From contig JAICXF010000003.1 of assembly GCA_025981625.1 (NCBI GenBank), positions 1-63,026 of the forward strand: DNA of 63,026 nucleotides. The letters run 5' to 3'. The notes beneath the pieces were generated by a model. It had not been told where the DNA came from and made no database searches. It was given only the letters and a program-made list of their open reading frames with translations. The position numbers and the translations under genes were made by a program. Source of the stretch: Sphingomonas sp. (GTDB lineage: Bacteria > Pseudomonadota > Alphaproteobacteria > Sphingomonadales > Sphingomonadaceae). Of the stretch, positions 25,201 to 33,194 are shown one piece after another; positions within the stretch are counted from its first letter, which is position 1; each line of letters opens with the position of its first letter.

Positions 25201-26265
25201 ATGAAGTTCCTGACGATCGCACTTGCTGCCGGACTTTCATTGAGCGCCGTGGCCCATGCAGATACTCAGCCCGCCGCCGCAAAGCCCACCGCTGATCCGC
25301 TTTACTTGCCATATGAAGCGCCCGGCACTTTCGCGAAGATCCCGACTGGCGAGACGATCCACCTAAAGTGCATGGGTAGCGGTTCGCCGACCGTCATCTT
25401 GACCGCTGGCGCCGGTGATTGGTCGGCAGCGTGGCGCAAGGTGCAGCCGCAAATCGCCAAGACTACGCGGGTGTGCGCGTGGGACCGGCCGGGCTTCGGT
25501 TACAGCAGCGGAAGCACCCAGCCGCAAACGACAAGCAACATCACGAGCGATCTCGAGGCGGCGCTCAAGGTCGCGCACATTCGCGGGCCGTACATTGCCG
25601 TCGGTCATTCGCTTGGCGGATACGAAAGCGTCATGTTCAAGGACCGCGATCCACAAGCGGTCGTCGGCATGGTTTTGGTCGACCCCAGCATCCCGGACCA
25701 GAAGAACCGCGTTGGCCAAGCCGCACCGGCGTTCGCCCAATCGATGAATGCGAATACGGCGAGCAGTTTGGCTGTGTACGCGCGCTGTATCGCGGGCCTG
25801 AAGTCGGGCACACTCAAGATTGGGTCGAAAGACCCGGATGGCTGCCTCGGTTACCCGGCAGACTATCCTCGTGACCTCACGCTGGCGTTAGATCAGCGAG
25901 ATCTAAATCCGCTGCGTTTTGCCGCTGCTGAATCAATGTTCCAAAACTTTGACGCGGACGGCCCGTCCATGATCAACCCTACGCGCAACTACGGCAGCAT
26001 GCCGCTGATCGTCCTGACTGCAACCAAGGACCCGGCCGCATGGCCTCCCGGTTTTAGCCAAGCCGCCAAGGATGAGCTGCCCGCGTTCCACGCGCTATGG
26101 GTGCGTGGTCATGATGAATACGCTGCTTTGTCGTCGCGCGGCGTCAACCGTCGCGTCCCCGACAGCACGCATTACATTCAGTATGACCAGCCGCAGGTGG
26201 TCATTGATGCGGTTGACGAGGTGGTTGCCGTTGCGCGCCGCGAGGCGGGAACGCGCAACAAGTAG
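25201..26265 (+). CDS. Secreted alpha/beta hydrolase
   Basis: 354 aa. Signal peptide MKFLTIALAAGLSLSAVAHA. An alpha/beta-hydrolase fold follows: HLKCMGSGSPTVILTAGAGD (oxyanion region), AWDRPGFGYSSG, the nucleophile elbow VGHSLGGYES (Ser137), acid candidate Asp in VLTATKDP and catalytic His in PDSTHYIQYDQP. The substrate is unknown. The cap region has four cysteines (YARCIAG, DGCLGY among them), consistent with a periplasmic, disulfide-bearing protein. Its reading frame stays open upstream, but ATG 25201 starts the signal peptide. It is flanked by copies of the CCCATTGCGG repeat, suggesting a later arrival. Confidence 0.85.
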   Translation: MKFLTIALAAGLSLSAVAHADTQPAAAKPTADPLYLPYEAPGTFAKIPTGETIHLKCMGSGSPTVILTAGAGDWSAAWRKVQPQIAKTTRVCAWDRPGFGYSSGSTQPQTTSNITSDLEAALKVAHIRGPYIAVGHSLGGYESVMFKDRDPQAVVGMVLVDPSIPDQKNRVGQAAPAFAQSMNANTASSLAVYARCIAGLKSGTLKIGSKDPDGCLGYPADYPRDLTLALDQRDLNPLRFAAAESMFQNFDADGPSMINPTRNYGSMPLIVLTATKDPAAWPPGFSQAAKDELPAFHALWVRGHDEYAALSSRGVNRRVPDSTHYIQYDQPQVVIDAVDEVVAVARREAGTRNK

Positions 26266-26279
26266 AGAACTTAATCAGC

Positions 26280-26310
26280 GTCCGCTTTCCGCCCATTCCT
26301 GCCTATTAGC
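26280..26310. repeat. Short palindromic repeat, copy 2
   Basis: GTCCGCTTTCCGCCCATT then a diverged right half. It lies 15 nt after the hydrolase stop and is adjacent to copy 3. Confidence 0.5.
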
Positions 26311-26315
26311 GGGGT

Positions 26316-26346
26316 GACAGCTTTCGACCCATTGCGGACATTAACG
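26316..26346. repeat. Short palindromic repeat, copy 3
   Basis: Carries CTTTCGACCCATTGCGGACA; the core CCCATTGCGG is identical to copies 1 and 4. It is placed in tandem with copy 2 in the same orientation. Confidence 0.55.
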
Positions 26347-26377
26347 CGTCTGATACGCTGCCCACAGGGGGCCTGCG

Positions 26378-27088
26378 ATGCACATCCACATGCCGAAGGC
26401 GCTGCACGACTGGCGAGACTTTCTAAAAGAAGTCGGGATCATCGTGCTCGGCGTGCTGATTGCGTTGTCGCTCGAGCAAATGGTCGAGGCTTGGCACTGG
26501 CACGAAAAGGTCAACGCCTCCCAAGCGGCGATCCGCCGTGAGCTACTGTGGGATGACGGCCCCCAGATTTACCAGCGGGCCGCGATGCACCGCTGCGTCG
26601 CCGCCAGCTTGGATGCAATCCGCGCTGCCGTCGAATCCGGCAAAAGCCGTCAGGACGTCAGCCGAGCCATCGACGGCTATTGGATGGAGGTCACCACCTT
26701 CGACAGCCTGGCGCACGATGCCGCGAATACGTCTGACGTAGCGACCCACATGTCGCCTGCGCAGCTCGAGCTCTTCAATACGCCTTACTACATCATACCC
26801 CTGATGGAGCGCACCAATCGTGAGGAGGTGGCGGATTTGCCACGATTGCGGGCGCTCCGGCGGACGGGTGGCCCGCTGTCGGAGGCCGAATCGAGCCAGC
26901 TGCTGCTAGCCGTCGAGACGCTTAGGAGCGAGGATCAGACGATGTGGCTCGCATCCGTGTGGATCATGCCGTCGCTGCACGCGCTCGGCGGCGAACTGGA
27001 TCCGGCCCGCACACAAGACTTTATGACTCGAGCGAAAGATCATTATGGCTCGTGCGTAAGGAACCTGCCGCCGAACTTCCCAACTTAA
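26378..27088 (+). CDS. Membrane-anchored protein of unknown function
   Basis: 236 aa. The N terminus MHIHMPKALHDWRDFLKEVG leads to one helix (IIVLGVLIALSLEQMVEAWHW). The rest is predicted mainly helical and soluble, with two isolated cysteines (HRCVAAS and GSCVRN). The opening 'W-x-x-F-x-K-E-V-G-I-I-V-x-G-V-x-I-A-L' followed by 'W' pairs recurs in uncharacterised proteins of sphingomonads and caulobacters; I know no function. It is bracketed by copies 2-3 and 4 of the short repeat, so it sits on its own in the accessory segment. Confidence 0.7.
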   Translation: MHIHMPKALHDWRDFLKEVGIIVLGVLIALSLEQMVEAWHWHEKVNASQAAIRRELLWDDGPQIYQRAAMHRCVAASLDAIRAAVESGKSRQDVSRAIDGYWMEVTTFDSLAHDAANTSDVATHMSPAQLELFNTPYYIIPLMERTNREEVADLPRLRALRRTGGPLSEAESSQLLLAVETLRSEDQTMWLASVWIMPSLHALGGELDPARTQDFMTRAKDHYGSCVRNLPPNFPT

Positions 27089-27108
27089 GCAGGCGATGCG
27101 CACTAAAG

Positions 27109-27136
27109 CCGGCTTTCCGCCCATTGCGGGCCGTAG
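27109..27136. repeat. Short palindromic repeat, copy 4
   Basis: Core CTTTCCGCCCATTGCGG with inverted GCCGGC/GCCGT-like flanks; follows the membrane-anchored unknown gene by 20 nt. Confidence 0.55.
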
Positions 27137-27303
27137 CGGCTTCGTTCTCCTTCTCGCACCGAGCTAAGCTCCCAATCGGATCGAAAAACCGATCTTTTTA
27201 TCGGCCGATCGCAATCAGGCTTTAACCTTCCGAAGGATAAAAAGCGCTCGAGCCCAAGCCTGGCGATGATCGGGCGGAAGGTGCGAGGGACTGTCGGCGT
27301 ACC

Positions 27304-27684
27304 ATGAATGCATATTCATCCCAGATGCTGCGCAAGGTCTTGCGGGTGCGTGCCGAGCGCGCGCCCGTGTCGATGGCCGCCTCGATCGTGACCATGAGCG
27401 CGTACCAATTCCCTCAACTCGCCGACATCTCGCAGAGCGGCGCCAAGCTCGTCGGTTCACCGCTTCCGCCGAAAGGAACCGTGGCTCTGCTCCGAACCGG
27501 AGCGCTGGAAGTCCTCTGCCGCGTCGTGTGGGTGAAGGAAGGCTCGTGCGGAGTCCGTTTCGACGAGCCCGTCTCGCCCAGAATATTGAAGCAGATCCAG
27601 CTCGACGGATCGGCCGCGCTCGAGATTTATGGTTCGCCGACGCAGAGCGCGCCCGACCCCGTCCAGCCAGGAGCGGAGCAATGA
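27304..27684 (+). CDS. PilZ-domain protein
   Basis: 126 aa. A single PilZ domain: a basic N-terminal stretch RKVLRVRAERAPVSM in the place of the RxxxR motif, and DISQSGAKL matching D/N-x-S-x-x-G. Such domains bind c-di-GMP, but the R motif is imperfect here, so binding is uncertain. No other domain is attached. It overlaps the following 50-aa gene by 4 nt (ATGA), implying a joint function. Confidence 0.75.
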   Translation: MNAYSSQMLRKVLRVRAERAPVSMAASIVTMSAYQFPQLADISQSGAKLVGSPLPPKGTVALLRTGALEVLCRVVWVKEGSCGVRFDEPVSPRILKQIQLDGSAALEIYGSPTQSAPDPVQPGAEQ

Positions 27685-27833
27685 AGCCGTACATCCTGGG
27701 TGCGATATGCGTATGGTTCGTCTGCGGCATCGTCGGTTCGGTCATGCTCGGCGAGCAGCGCGTCGACGTTCCGAAAATCGTCGGTGGGCCAATCACCTTG
27801 TGGACCGGGTTCAACCAGCCGGTCGGCAACTGA
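27681..27833 (+). CDS. 50-aa membrane micropeptide coupled to the PilZ gene
   Basis: 50 aa. MKPYILGAICVWFVCGIVGSVMLGE forms one hydrophobic helix with two cysteines; the polar tail QRVDVPKIVGGPITLWTGFN is likely outside or peripheral. ATG 27681 overlaps the PilZ stop and GGAG lies 8 nt upstream. Family not recognised by name. Translational coupling suggests it partners the PilZ protein at the membrane (inference). Confidence 0.65.
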   Translation: MKPYILGAICVWFVCGIVGSVMLGEQRVDVPKIVGGPITLWTGFNQPVGN

Positions 27834-27947
27834 ACACGGTCAAATAGCTCTTTCAGCCAGGGCCGACGGCCTATGATTGCGTCTGCAAGCTCGGCGGGCC
27901 TGCAATTCCGACATTGAATTGGCACACGGGCAGACCATCTGAATTCA

Positions 27948-28949
27948 ATGGTCACCCTCTCCGTTCTCGACCTCGCGCCGATCACCGAAGGCTCCGACGC
28001 GGGCACGGCGCTGCGCCGTTCCGCCGAGCTGGCGCGAACCGCCGAACAGCTCGGCTACAAGCGCTACTGGATGGCGGAGCATCATTCGATGCCGGGGATC
28101 GCCAGCGCCGCGACGGCCGTGGCGCTCGCTTACGTGGGGTCGCAGACCTCCACCATCCGGATCGGCGCCGGCGGGGTGATGCTGCCCAACCATGCGCCGC
28201 TGATCATCGCCGAGCAGTTCGGGACCCTCGACGCACTCTATCCCGGACGTATCGACCTCGGCCTCGGCCGGGCGCCGGGCACCGACCAGCCGGCGGCCCA
28301 CGCCATCCGACGCAATCTTGCCGGCGACCACAACCAGTTCCCCAACGATATCATCGAGCTGATGGGCTACTTCCGCGGCGAGAACGGGAGGGTTCGGGCG
28401 ATCCCTGGCGAGGGTGCGCGAATCCCGATCTATATCTTGGGCTCGAGCCTCTATGGAGCGCAGCTCGCGGCCGCGCTCGGCCTGCCCTACGCCTTTGCTT
28501 CGCACTTCGCGCCGCAGATGATGATGGAGGCGATCGACCTTTACCGCACGCGGTTCGAGCCCTCGGAGCAGCTCGACGGACCGTACGTCATGCTCGGCTT
28601 CAACTGTTTCGCCGCCCCGACGGACGAGGAGGCGGAGCTGCTTGCAACCTCCGTGCAGCAGGCCGTGATCGCGCTTCGGACCGGACATGCGGCGAAGCTC
28701 CAGCCGCCGCTGGCCGGCTATGCCGAGACTCTGCCGGTCGAAGGTCGGGCAATGCTGCGGAGCTTCCTGACCTGCAGCGCAATCGGCTCGCCCGCCAAGG
28801 TCCGGCGAGAGGTCGACGAATTCGTGGAACGCACCGGCGCCGACGAGCTGATCGTCACAGCCCAGATCTACGATCATGCGGCGCGGCTACGGTCGTATGA
28901 GCTGCTGGCGAAGGCAATGGTGCCCGCCGAGGCGGAGCTGACCGACTAA
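27948..28949 (+). CDS. LLM-class flavin-dependent oxidoreductase
   Basis: 333 aa TIM-barrel of the luciferase-like monooxygenase family (YhbW/LuxA-like, MsnO8-type). Typical motifs: the N-terminal [36 protein letters not shown] (the WxAEHH active-site segment), [25 protein letters not shown] and [14 protein letters not shown]. The flavin donor and substrate cannot be told. It is a single gene, 115 nt after the micropeptide and 106 nt before the glucose dehydrogenase gene. Confidence 0.9.
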   Translation: MVTLSVLDLAPITEGSDAGTALRRSAELARTAEQLGYKRYWMAEHHSMPGIASAATAVALAYVGSQTSTIRIGAGGVMLPNHAPLIIAEQFGTLDALYPGRIDLGLGRAPGTDQPAAHAIRRNLAGDHNQFPNDIIELMGYFRGENGRVRAIPGEGARIPIYILGSSLYGAQLAAALGLPYAFASHFAPQMMMEAIDLYRTRFEPSEQLDGPYVMLGFNCFAAPTDEEAELLATSVQQAVIALRTGHAAKLQPPLAGYAETLPVEGRAMLRSFLTCSAIGSPAKVRREVDEFVERTGADELIVTAQIYDHAARLRSYELLAKAMVPAEAELTD

Positions 28950-29055
28950 CCTAACTTGGACCTAAGCGTCTTGATTGTCGTCAAGGCGCCGAATCCATGG
29001 AACGCGTGCCCTCCACGACCCGTTAACGGCTGGCAATCGGCACGGAGGCGAAACC

Positions 29056-31419
29056 ATGAGGCGCAGCTGGGCGGCGGTGATCGTCGCATTCGTGATGGCG
29101 CTGATCGGGATCGTGCTGACGGTCGGCGGCGCGTGGCTCGTGATCCTCGGCGGGTCGCTCTACTATCTGATCGCCGGCGTCCTGATGCTCGTGTCGGCGT
29201 GGCTGCTGTTTCGCGGCCGGCTGCTCGGCGGGTGGATCTACGTCGGGCTGTTCATCCTCAGCGCGATCTGGGGCTTCGCCGAAGCCCGCGACGATGCATG
29301 GGCGATGGTCCCGTGGCTGATTGCGCCACTGGTGATGCTGATCGCCGTGCTGCTGGTGATGCCGACGCTCACCCCGGCCGCCAACCGGTGGAAAATCGCC
29401 GGCGGCGGGATCGCGCTCGCGGTGCTGTTCGTGGTCGTCAGCTTCGCCATGCTCGGCAACAATGCGAGCGCCGTTGCCGCGCTCCCAGCGCAGCAGTCTC
29501 CCGGAATGACGGACCCGTCGGGTGTCGCGACGGGCGCGGACTGGACCTCCTATGGCGGGACCAACGCCGCGTGGCGCTTCTCTCCGCTCACTCAGATCAC
29601 GCCCGACAATGTCGGCAAGCTCCGGAAGGTGTGGGAAGTCCACACCGGCGGGATGCCGCTCAACGCCGATTACAAGAAACTTTACGGGACCGAGAACACG
29701 CCGCTCAAAATCGGCAATCTGCTCTACACCTGCACGGCCAAGAACATCATCGTCGCGCTCGATGCCGCGACGGGCAAGCCGATGTGGCGGGTCGATCCGC
29801 ACGTTCCCGACGTCTGGATTCCATACACCACCGCCTGCCGCGGCGTGAGTTACTATGCGGTTCCTGGCGCGGCGGCGAACAGCATGTGCGCCGGCCGGAT
29901 CATCGAAGGAACGATGGATTCGCGGCTGATCGAGGTCGACGCGCTGACCGGCAAGCCCTGCACCGAATTCAACGGCAGCGGCCAGCAAGACACCAAGATC
30001 GGGATGGGCTGGACGCCGCCCGGGTCGGTCGGGATCAACTCGCCGCCGCCGGTGGTGCGGGGGATCATCGTCGTCGGGCACCAGGTGCTGGACGGCCAGT
30101 GCCGCTGCGCCCCGTCGGGCGTGATCCAGGGTTTTGACGCGAAAACAGGCAAGCTCGCCTGGGCGTGGGACATGCAGCATCCCGACTGGCACGGCTATCC
30201 GCCCAAGGGGCAGACGTGGATGCGCGGGAGTCCGAACAGCTGGTCGATCAGTGCCGGCGACGAGAAGCTGGGGCTTGTCTATGTGCCCACCGGCAACGTC
30301 GCCGACGATTACATCTCCGCCGGGCGGACGCCGCTGGAGGATGCGTACAACAGCTCGATCGTCGCGATCGACGTCACCACCGGCAAGCCCAGGTGGAGCT
30401 TCCAGACTGTCAGGAAAGACGTGTGGGACTATGACATCGGCAGCCAGCCGAGCCTGATCGACTATCGCGGGACGCCCGCGCTGCTCGTCGCATCGAAGCA
30501 GGGCGATCTCTACGTGCTCGATCGCGCCACCGGGAAGCCGCTGGCGCCGATAGGGACGATCAGGGCTCCGCTGGGCGGTCTCGAGCCGACCGAACGCTCA
30601 CCGATTCAGATCACTTCGCTGTGGAACACGCTGAGGAAGCCTGACCTCACGGAATCGGACATGTGGGGAATGTCGCCAATCGACCAGATGGCTTGCCGAA
30701 TCCAGTATCGGCTGGCCGACTATCGCGGATTCTACACGCCGCCGCGTGCCGACAAGTTCACGGTCGAATATCCCGGCTACAACGGCGGCAGCGACTGGGG
30801 CAGCCTGTCGATCGACCCGGTCCGCGGAATCGCCATCGCGAATTACAACGACATGCCCAATTACGTGAGGCTGGTGCCGCGAGCCGAGGCGAACAAGGAG
30901 GGGATCGTGCCGCGGTTCGCGACCAGCACACCGCCGAGCAAGCCGCACGAGATCGATCCCCAGTGGGGCGTTCCCTATGCGGTCAAGGTCGACGCCGGCT
31001 GGCGCGTGCCGTTCACCAAGCTGATGTGCAAGCGCCCGCCCTATGGCGGCATTCGGGCGATCGACATCGCGACCGGCAAGACGCTGTGGGACCGGCCGCT
31101 GGGAACGGCGCGCAAGAACGGCCCGTTCAACCTGCCGACGCTGCTGCCGCTGACGATCGGGACTCCGAACAACGGCGGAGCGGTGACGACGGCAAGTGGC
31201 CTGATCTTCATCGCCGCCGCGACCGACGACCTGCTGCGCGCCATCGACGAGCGCACTGGAAAGGTCGTGTGGTCGGTGCCGCTTCCGGCGGGCGGCCAGG
31301 CCACCCCGATGATCTATCAGCAGAACGGGCGCGAATATCTGGTGATCTTCGCCGGCGGGCATCACTTCATGGAAACGCCCATGGGCGATAGCCTGATTGC
31401 CTACGCGCTGCCGGGCTGA
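29056..31419 (+). CDS. gcd: Membrane-bound PQQ-dependent glucose/quinate-type dehydrogenase
   Basis: 787 aa. Oxidises a sugar or polyol in the periplasm and passes electrons to ubiquinone. The start ATG 29056 (MRRSWAAVIVAF) has GGAGG 9 nt upstream. About five membrane helices fill residues 5-135, then an eight-bladed propeller: TPLKIGNLLYTCTAKNIIVA, WDYDIGSQPSLIDY (Asp of the active site), W-motifs such as GKPRWSFQT and GKVVWSVPL, and the C-terminal GGHHFMETPMGDSLIAYALP. Length and membrane part match Gcd; substrate could also be quinate or another polyol. PQQ synthesis genes are not in the window. A cytochrome c gene follows after 15 nt. Confidence 0.9.
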   Translation: MRRSWAAVIVAFVMALIGIVLTVGGAWLVILGGSLYYLIAGVLMLVSAWLLFRGRLLGGWIYVGLFILSAIWGFAEARDDAWAMVPWLIAPLVMLIAVLLVMPTLTPAANRWKIAGGGIALAVLFVVVSFAMLGNNASAVAALPAQQSPGMTDPSGVATGADWTSYGGTNAAWRFSPLTQITPDNVGKLRKVWEVHTGGMPLNADYKKLYGTENTPLKIGNLLYTCTAKNIIVALDAATGKPMWRVDPHVPDVWIPYTTACRGVSYYAVPGAAANSMCAGRIIEGTMDSRLIEVDALTGKPCTEFNGSGQQDTKIGMGWTPPGSVGINSPPPVVRGIIVVGHQVLDGQCRCAPSGVIQGFDAKTGKLAWAWDMQHPDWHGYPPKGQTWMRGSPNSWSISAGDEKLGLVYVPTGNVADDYISAGRTPLEDAYNSSIVAIDVTTGKPRWSFQTVRKDVWDYDIGSQPSLIDYRGTPALLVASKQGDLYVLDRATGKPLAPIGTIRAPLGGLEPTERSPIQITSLWNTLRKPDLTESDMWGMSPIDQMACRIQYRLADYRGFYTPPRADKFTVEYPGYNGGSDWGSLSIDPVRGIAIANYNDMPNYVRLVPRAEANKEGIVPRFATSTPPSKPHEIDPQWGVPYAVKVDAGWRVPFTKLMCKRPPYGGIRAIDIATGKTLWDRPLGTARKNGPFNLPTLLPLTIGTPNNGGAVTTASGLIFIAAATDDLLRAIDERTGKVVWSVPLPAGGQATPMIYQQNGREYLVIFAGGHHFMETPMGDSLIAYALPG

Positions 31420-31434
31420 CCGGCCGAGGCCCGG

Positions 31435-31974
31435 TTGAATCGCTGGCCGTCGCCGCACCATTTCGTGGTTGCAGCCCTGGCTGTGAGTGTTCTCGGCATC
31501 ATCGGGGCAGTCGGATACGTGAAGCTCGGCGTGTTCAACGTCGCCGCTTCCCATCCCCATAGCCAGGTCGTGGAGTGGCTAACCCACGACACGATGATCA
31601 ACTCGGTCAAACGTCGCTCCGGCGACGTGCCTCTTCCGGCGATCGTTTCCGTGGCTCAGGCGAAGCGCGGATTTTGTGAATATGAGGCGCATTGCGTCGC
31701 CTGCCACGGCGGCCCGGCGGTCGCGCGCGAGCAGTGGGTCAACGGGATGAACCCAGCGCCGCCATATCTGCTCGACGCGACACGGCAGTGGAAACCGCGC
31801 GAGCTCGACTGGATCGTCCGCAACGGGATCAAGATGACGGGCATGCCGGCGTGGCGCGAGACGCTGTCCGAGCATCAGATCGGCGATGTCGTCGCTTATC
31901 TCGAAGCCATGCCCCAGATGCCGCCGCAGAGCTATTTACGCTGGCGAAACGCGAAGATCTGCGGGCCGGGCTAA
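31435..31974 (+). CDS. Membrane-anchored c-type cytochrome
   Basis: 179 aa, TTG start. One N-terminal helix (HHFVVAALAVSVLGIIGAVGY) anchors a single-haem domain in the periplasm: CVACHGG is the CxxCH site, and MTGMPAWRETLSEHQIGDVVAYLEAM supplies the axial Met. It lies 15 nt after gcd, so it probably takes electrons from that dehydrogenase or a related oxidase chain (inference). The stop overlaps the stop of the opposing MFS gene within the four bases CTAA at 31971-31974. Confidence 0.87.
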   Translation: MNRWPSPHHFVVAALAVSVLGIIGAVGYVKLGVFNVAASHPHSQVVEWLTHDTMINSVKRRSGDVPLPAIVSVAQAKRGFCEYEAHCVACHGGPAVAREQWVNGMNPAPPYLLDATRQWKPRELDWIVRNGIKMTGMPAWRETLSEHQIGDVVAYLEAMPQMPPQSYLRWRNAKICGPG

Positions 31975-33194
31975 ACAGCTTCGTCAAACTTGACTTGTTG
32001 AATGCGCGGAACACCGATCACCCACCATAAGGCTCCGGCGGCGGCGATAGCGGCGGTCACGGCACAGGCTGCTCCAAAGCCGGCCCGGCCTACGATCACT
32101 CCAGTGAGAAGCGGACCGAAGATGCCTGAGCTGTTGCCGATGGCATTTTGGATTCCGACCCAGGTGCCCGCCGCCCTGGGACCCGCAAACATCTGCGCTA
32201 CGGCATACGTGTTGAGCGACAGGGCGCCCGTGGCAACTCCCGCAGCGCAGAGCAACAGCGTGAGCTTTACCGGGCTATCGGCATACGGTAGGCCGAACAC
32301 GGCTGCGCCCGCCACCAGCTGGCCGGTGATCATCATCGCCCGGCGAATGGCGCCTTCCGACCGCCCGCCGCGCGTCCATCGGTCGGAGGCATACCCAAAG
32401 CCGAGGGCCGCCGCGGCCTGCGCCACATAGCCGATGGTCGCAATCACGGTCATTTCATGGATCGGCAGCCCGCGCGACCTCGTGAGGAACAGCGGCAGCC
32501 AACCGAGCAGAAAATAGAAGACGTAATTGCTCGCGGCGTGCGCGATCGACATCGACCAGAGCGACCATTTGCCCGCAAGCGCGCGAATAGAGACGCTGCG
32601 GTCGCGACCGCCTGCGATCGGCTCGGCATCTGAAGCAGCCCGGAACCACGGCACCAGCCAAAGCAAGGTGATTGCACCAAAAGCGAGGAAGATCGCTCGC
32701 CAGCCCCACGCCCCGAGAATGAGACCCCCGGCGAGGGTTCCGGCCGCCGGACCAAGTGCGATACCGAGCGCCAGGACGGCATTGGCCATGCCGCGGCGCT
32801 CCGCAGGGACATGATGCGCGATGATCTTCGAGGCGCCCGGAAAGGCGACCGTCTCCCCGATTCCGAGGATCACGCGAAGGACCAGCAAGGAAGCGAACCC
32901 CGCCGCGAAGCCCGTGGCAAGCGTCGCCGCCGCCCATAGGAGCACGCCGAGGCCAATCACCCGGTAAACCGAAAAGCGATCGACAAGCGCGCCGACGAAC
33001 AACTGGATCGGGGCATAAACCCAGAAGAAGGCCGAGAGAATGATCCCGAATGCCTCCGGCCGGAGCTTCAGCTCCGATGTCATCAGCGGCGCGGCAATGC
33101 CGATCGCGCCCCGGTCGACATAATTGAAGAACACCCCGGCGCCGAGCAGCACCACCAGCAGGGCCGTGCTTCGCTGCCGAGCGGCGGCGCTCAA
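31971..33194 (-). CDS. MFS transporter, anion:cation symporter type
   Basis: 407 aa, 12 hydrophobic spans. The start SALLVVLLGAGVFFNYVDRGAIG-like segment (N-Y-V-D-R) and the loop GALVDRFSVYRVIGLG, with ILGIGETVAFPGASKII, resemble the hexuronate/galactonate-type ACS family that takes up sugar acids. Next to gcd this fits import of an oxidised sugar, but that is inference. The start is TTG 33194, which overlaps the ftsA stop (TTGA, 33191-33194), so its translation may depend on ftsA. It is the last gene of the main dcw transcript. It converges with the cytochrome gene. Confidence 0.85.
   Translation of the reverse strand: MSAAARQRSTALLVVLLGAGVFFNYVDRGAIGIAAPLMTSELKLRPEAFGIILSAFFWVYAPIQLFVGALVDRFSVYRVIGLGVLLWAAATLATGFAAGFASLLVLRVILGIGETVAFPGASKIIAHHVPAERRGMANAVLALGIALGPAAGTLAGGLILGAWGWRAIFLAFGAITLLWLVPWFRAASDAEPIAGGRDRSVSIRALAGKWSLWSMSIAHAASNYVFYFLLGWLPLFLTRSRGLPIHEMTVIATIGYVAQAAAALGFGYASDRWTRGGRSEGAIRRAMMITGQLVAGAAVFGLPYADSPVKLTLLLCAAGVATGALSLNTYAVAQMFAGPRAAGTWVGIQNAIGNSSGIFGPLLTGVIVGRAGFGAACAVTAAIAAAGALWWVIGVPRIQQVKFDEAV

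Noticed and set aside
27215..28006. 263-codon frame on the minus strand across the PilZ and micropeptide genes
   Set aside because: No domain, Arg/Ser-rich; the plus-strand genes have domain motifs and coupled starts.
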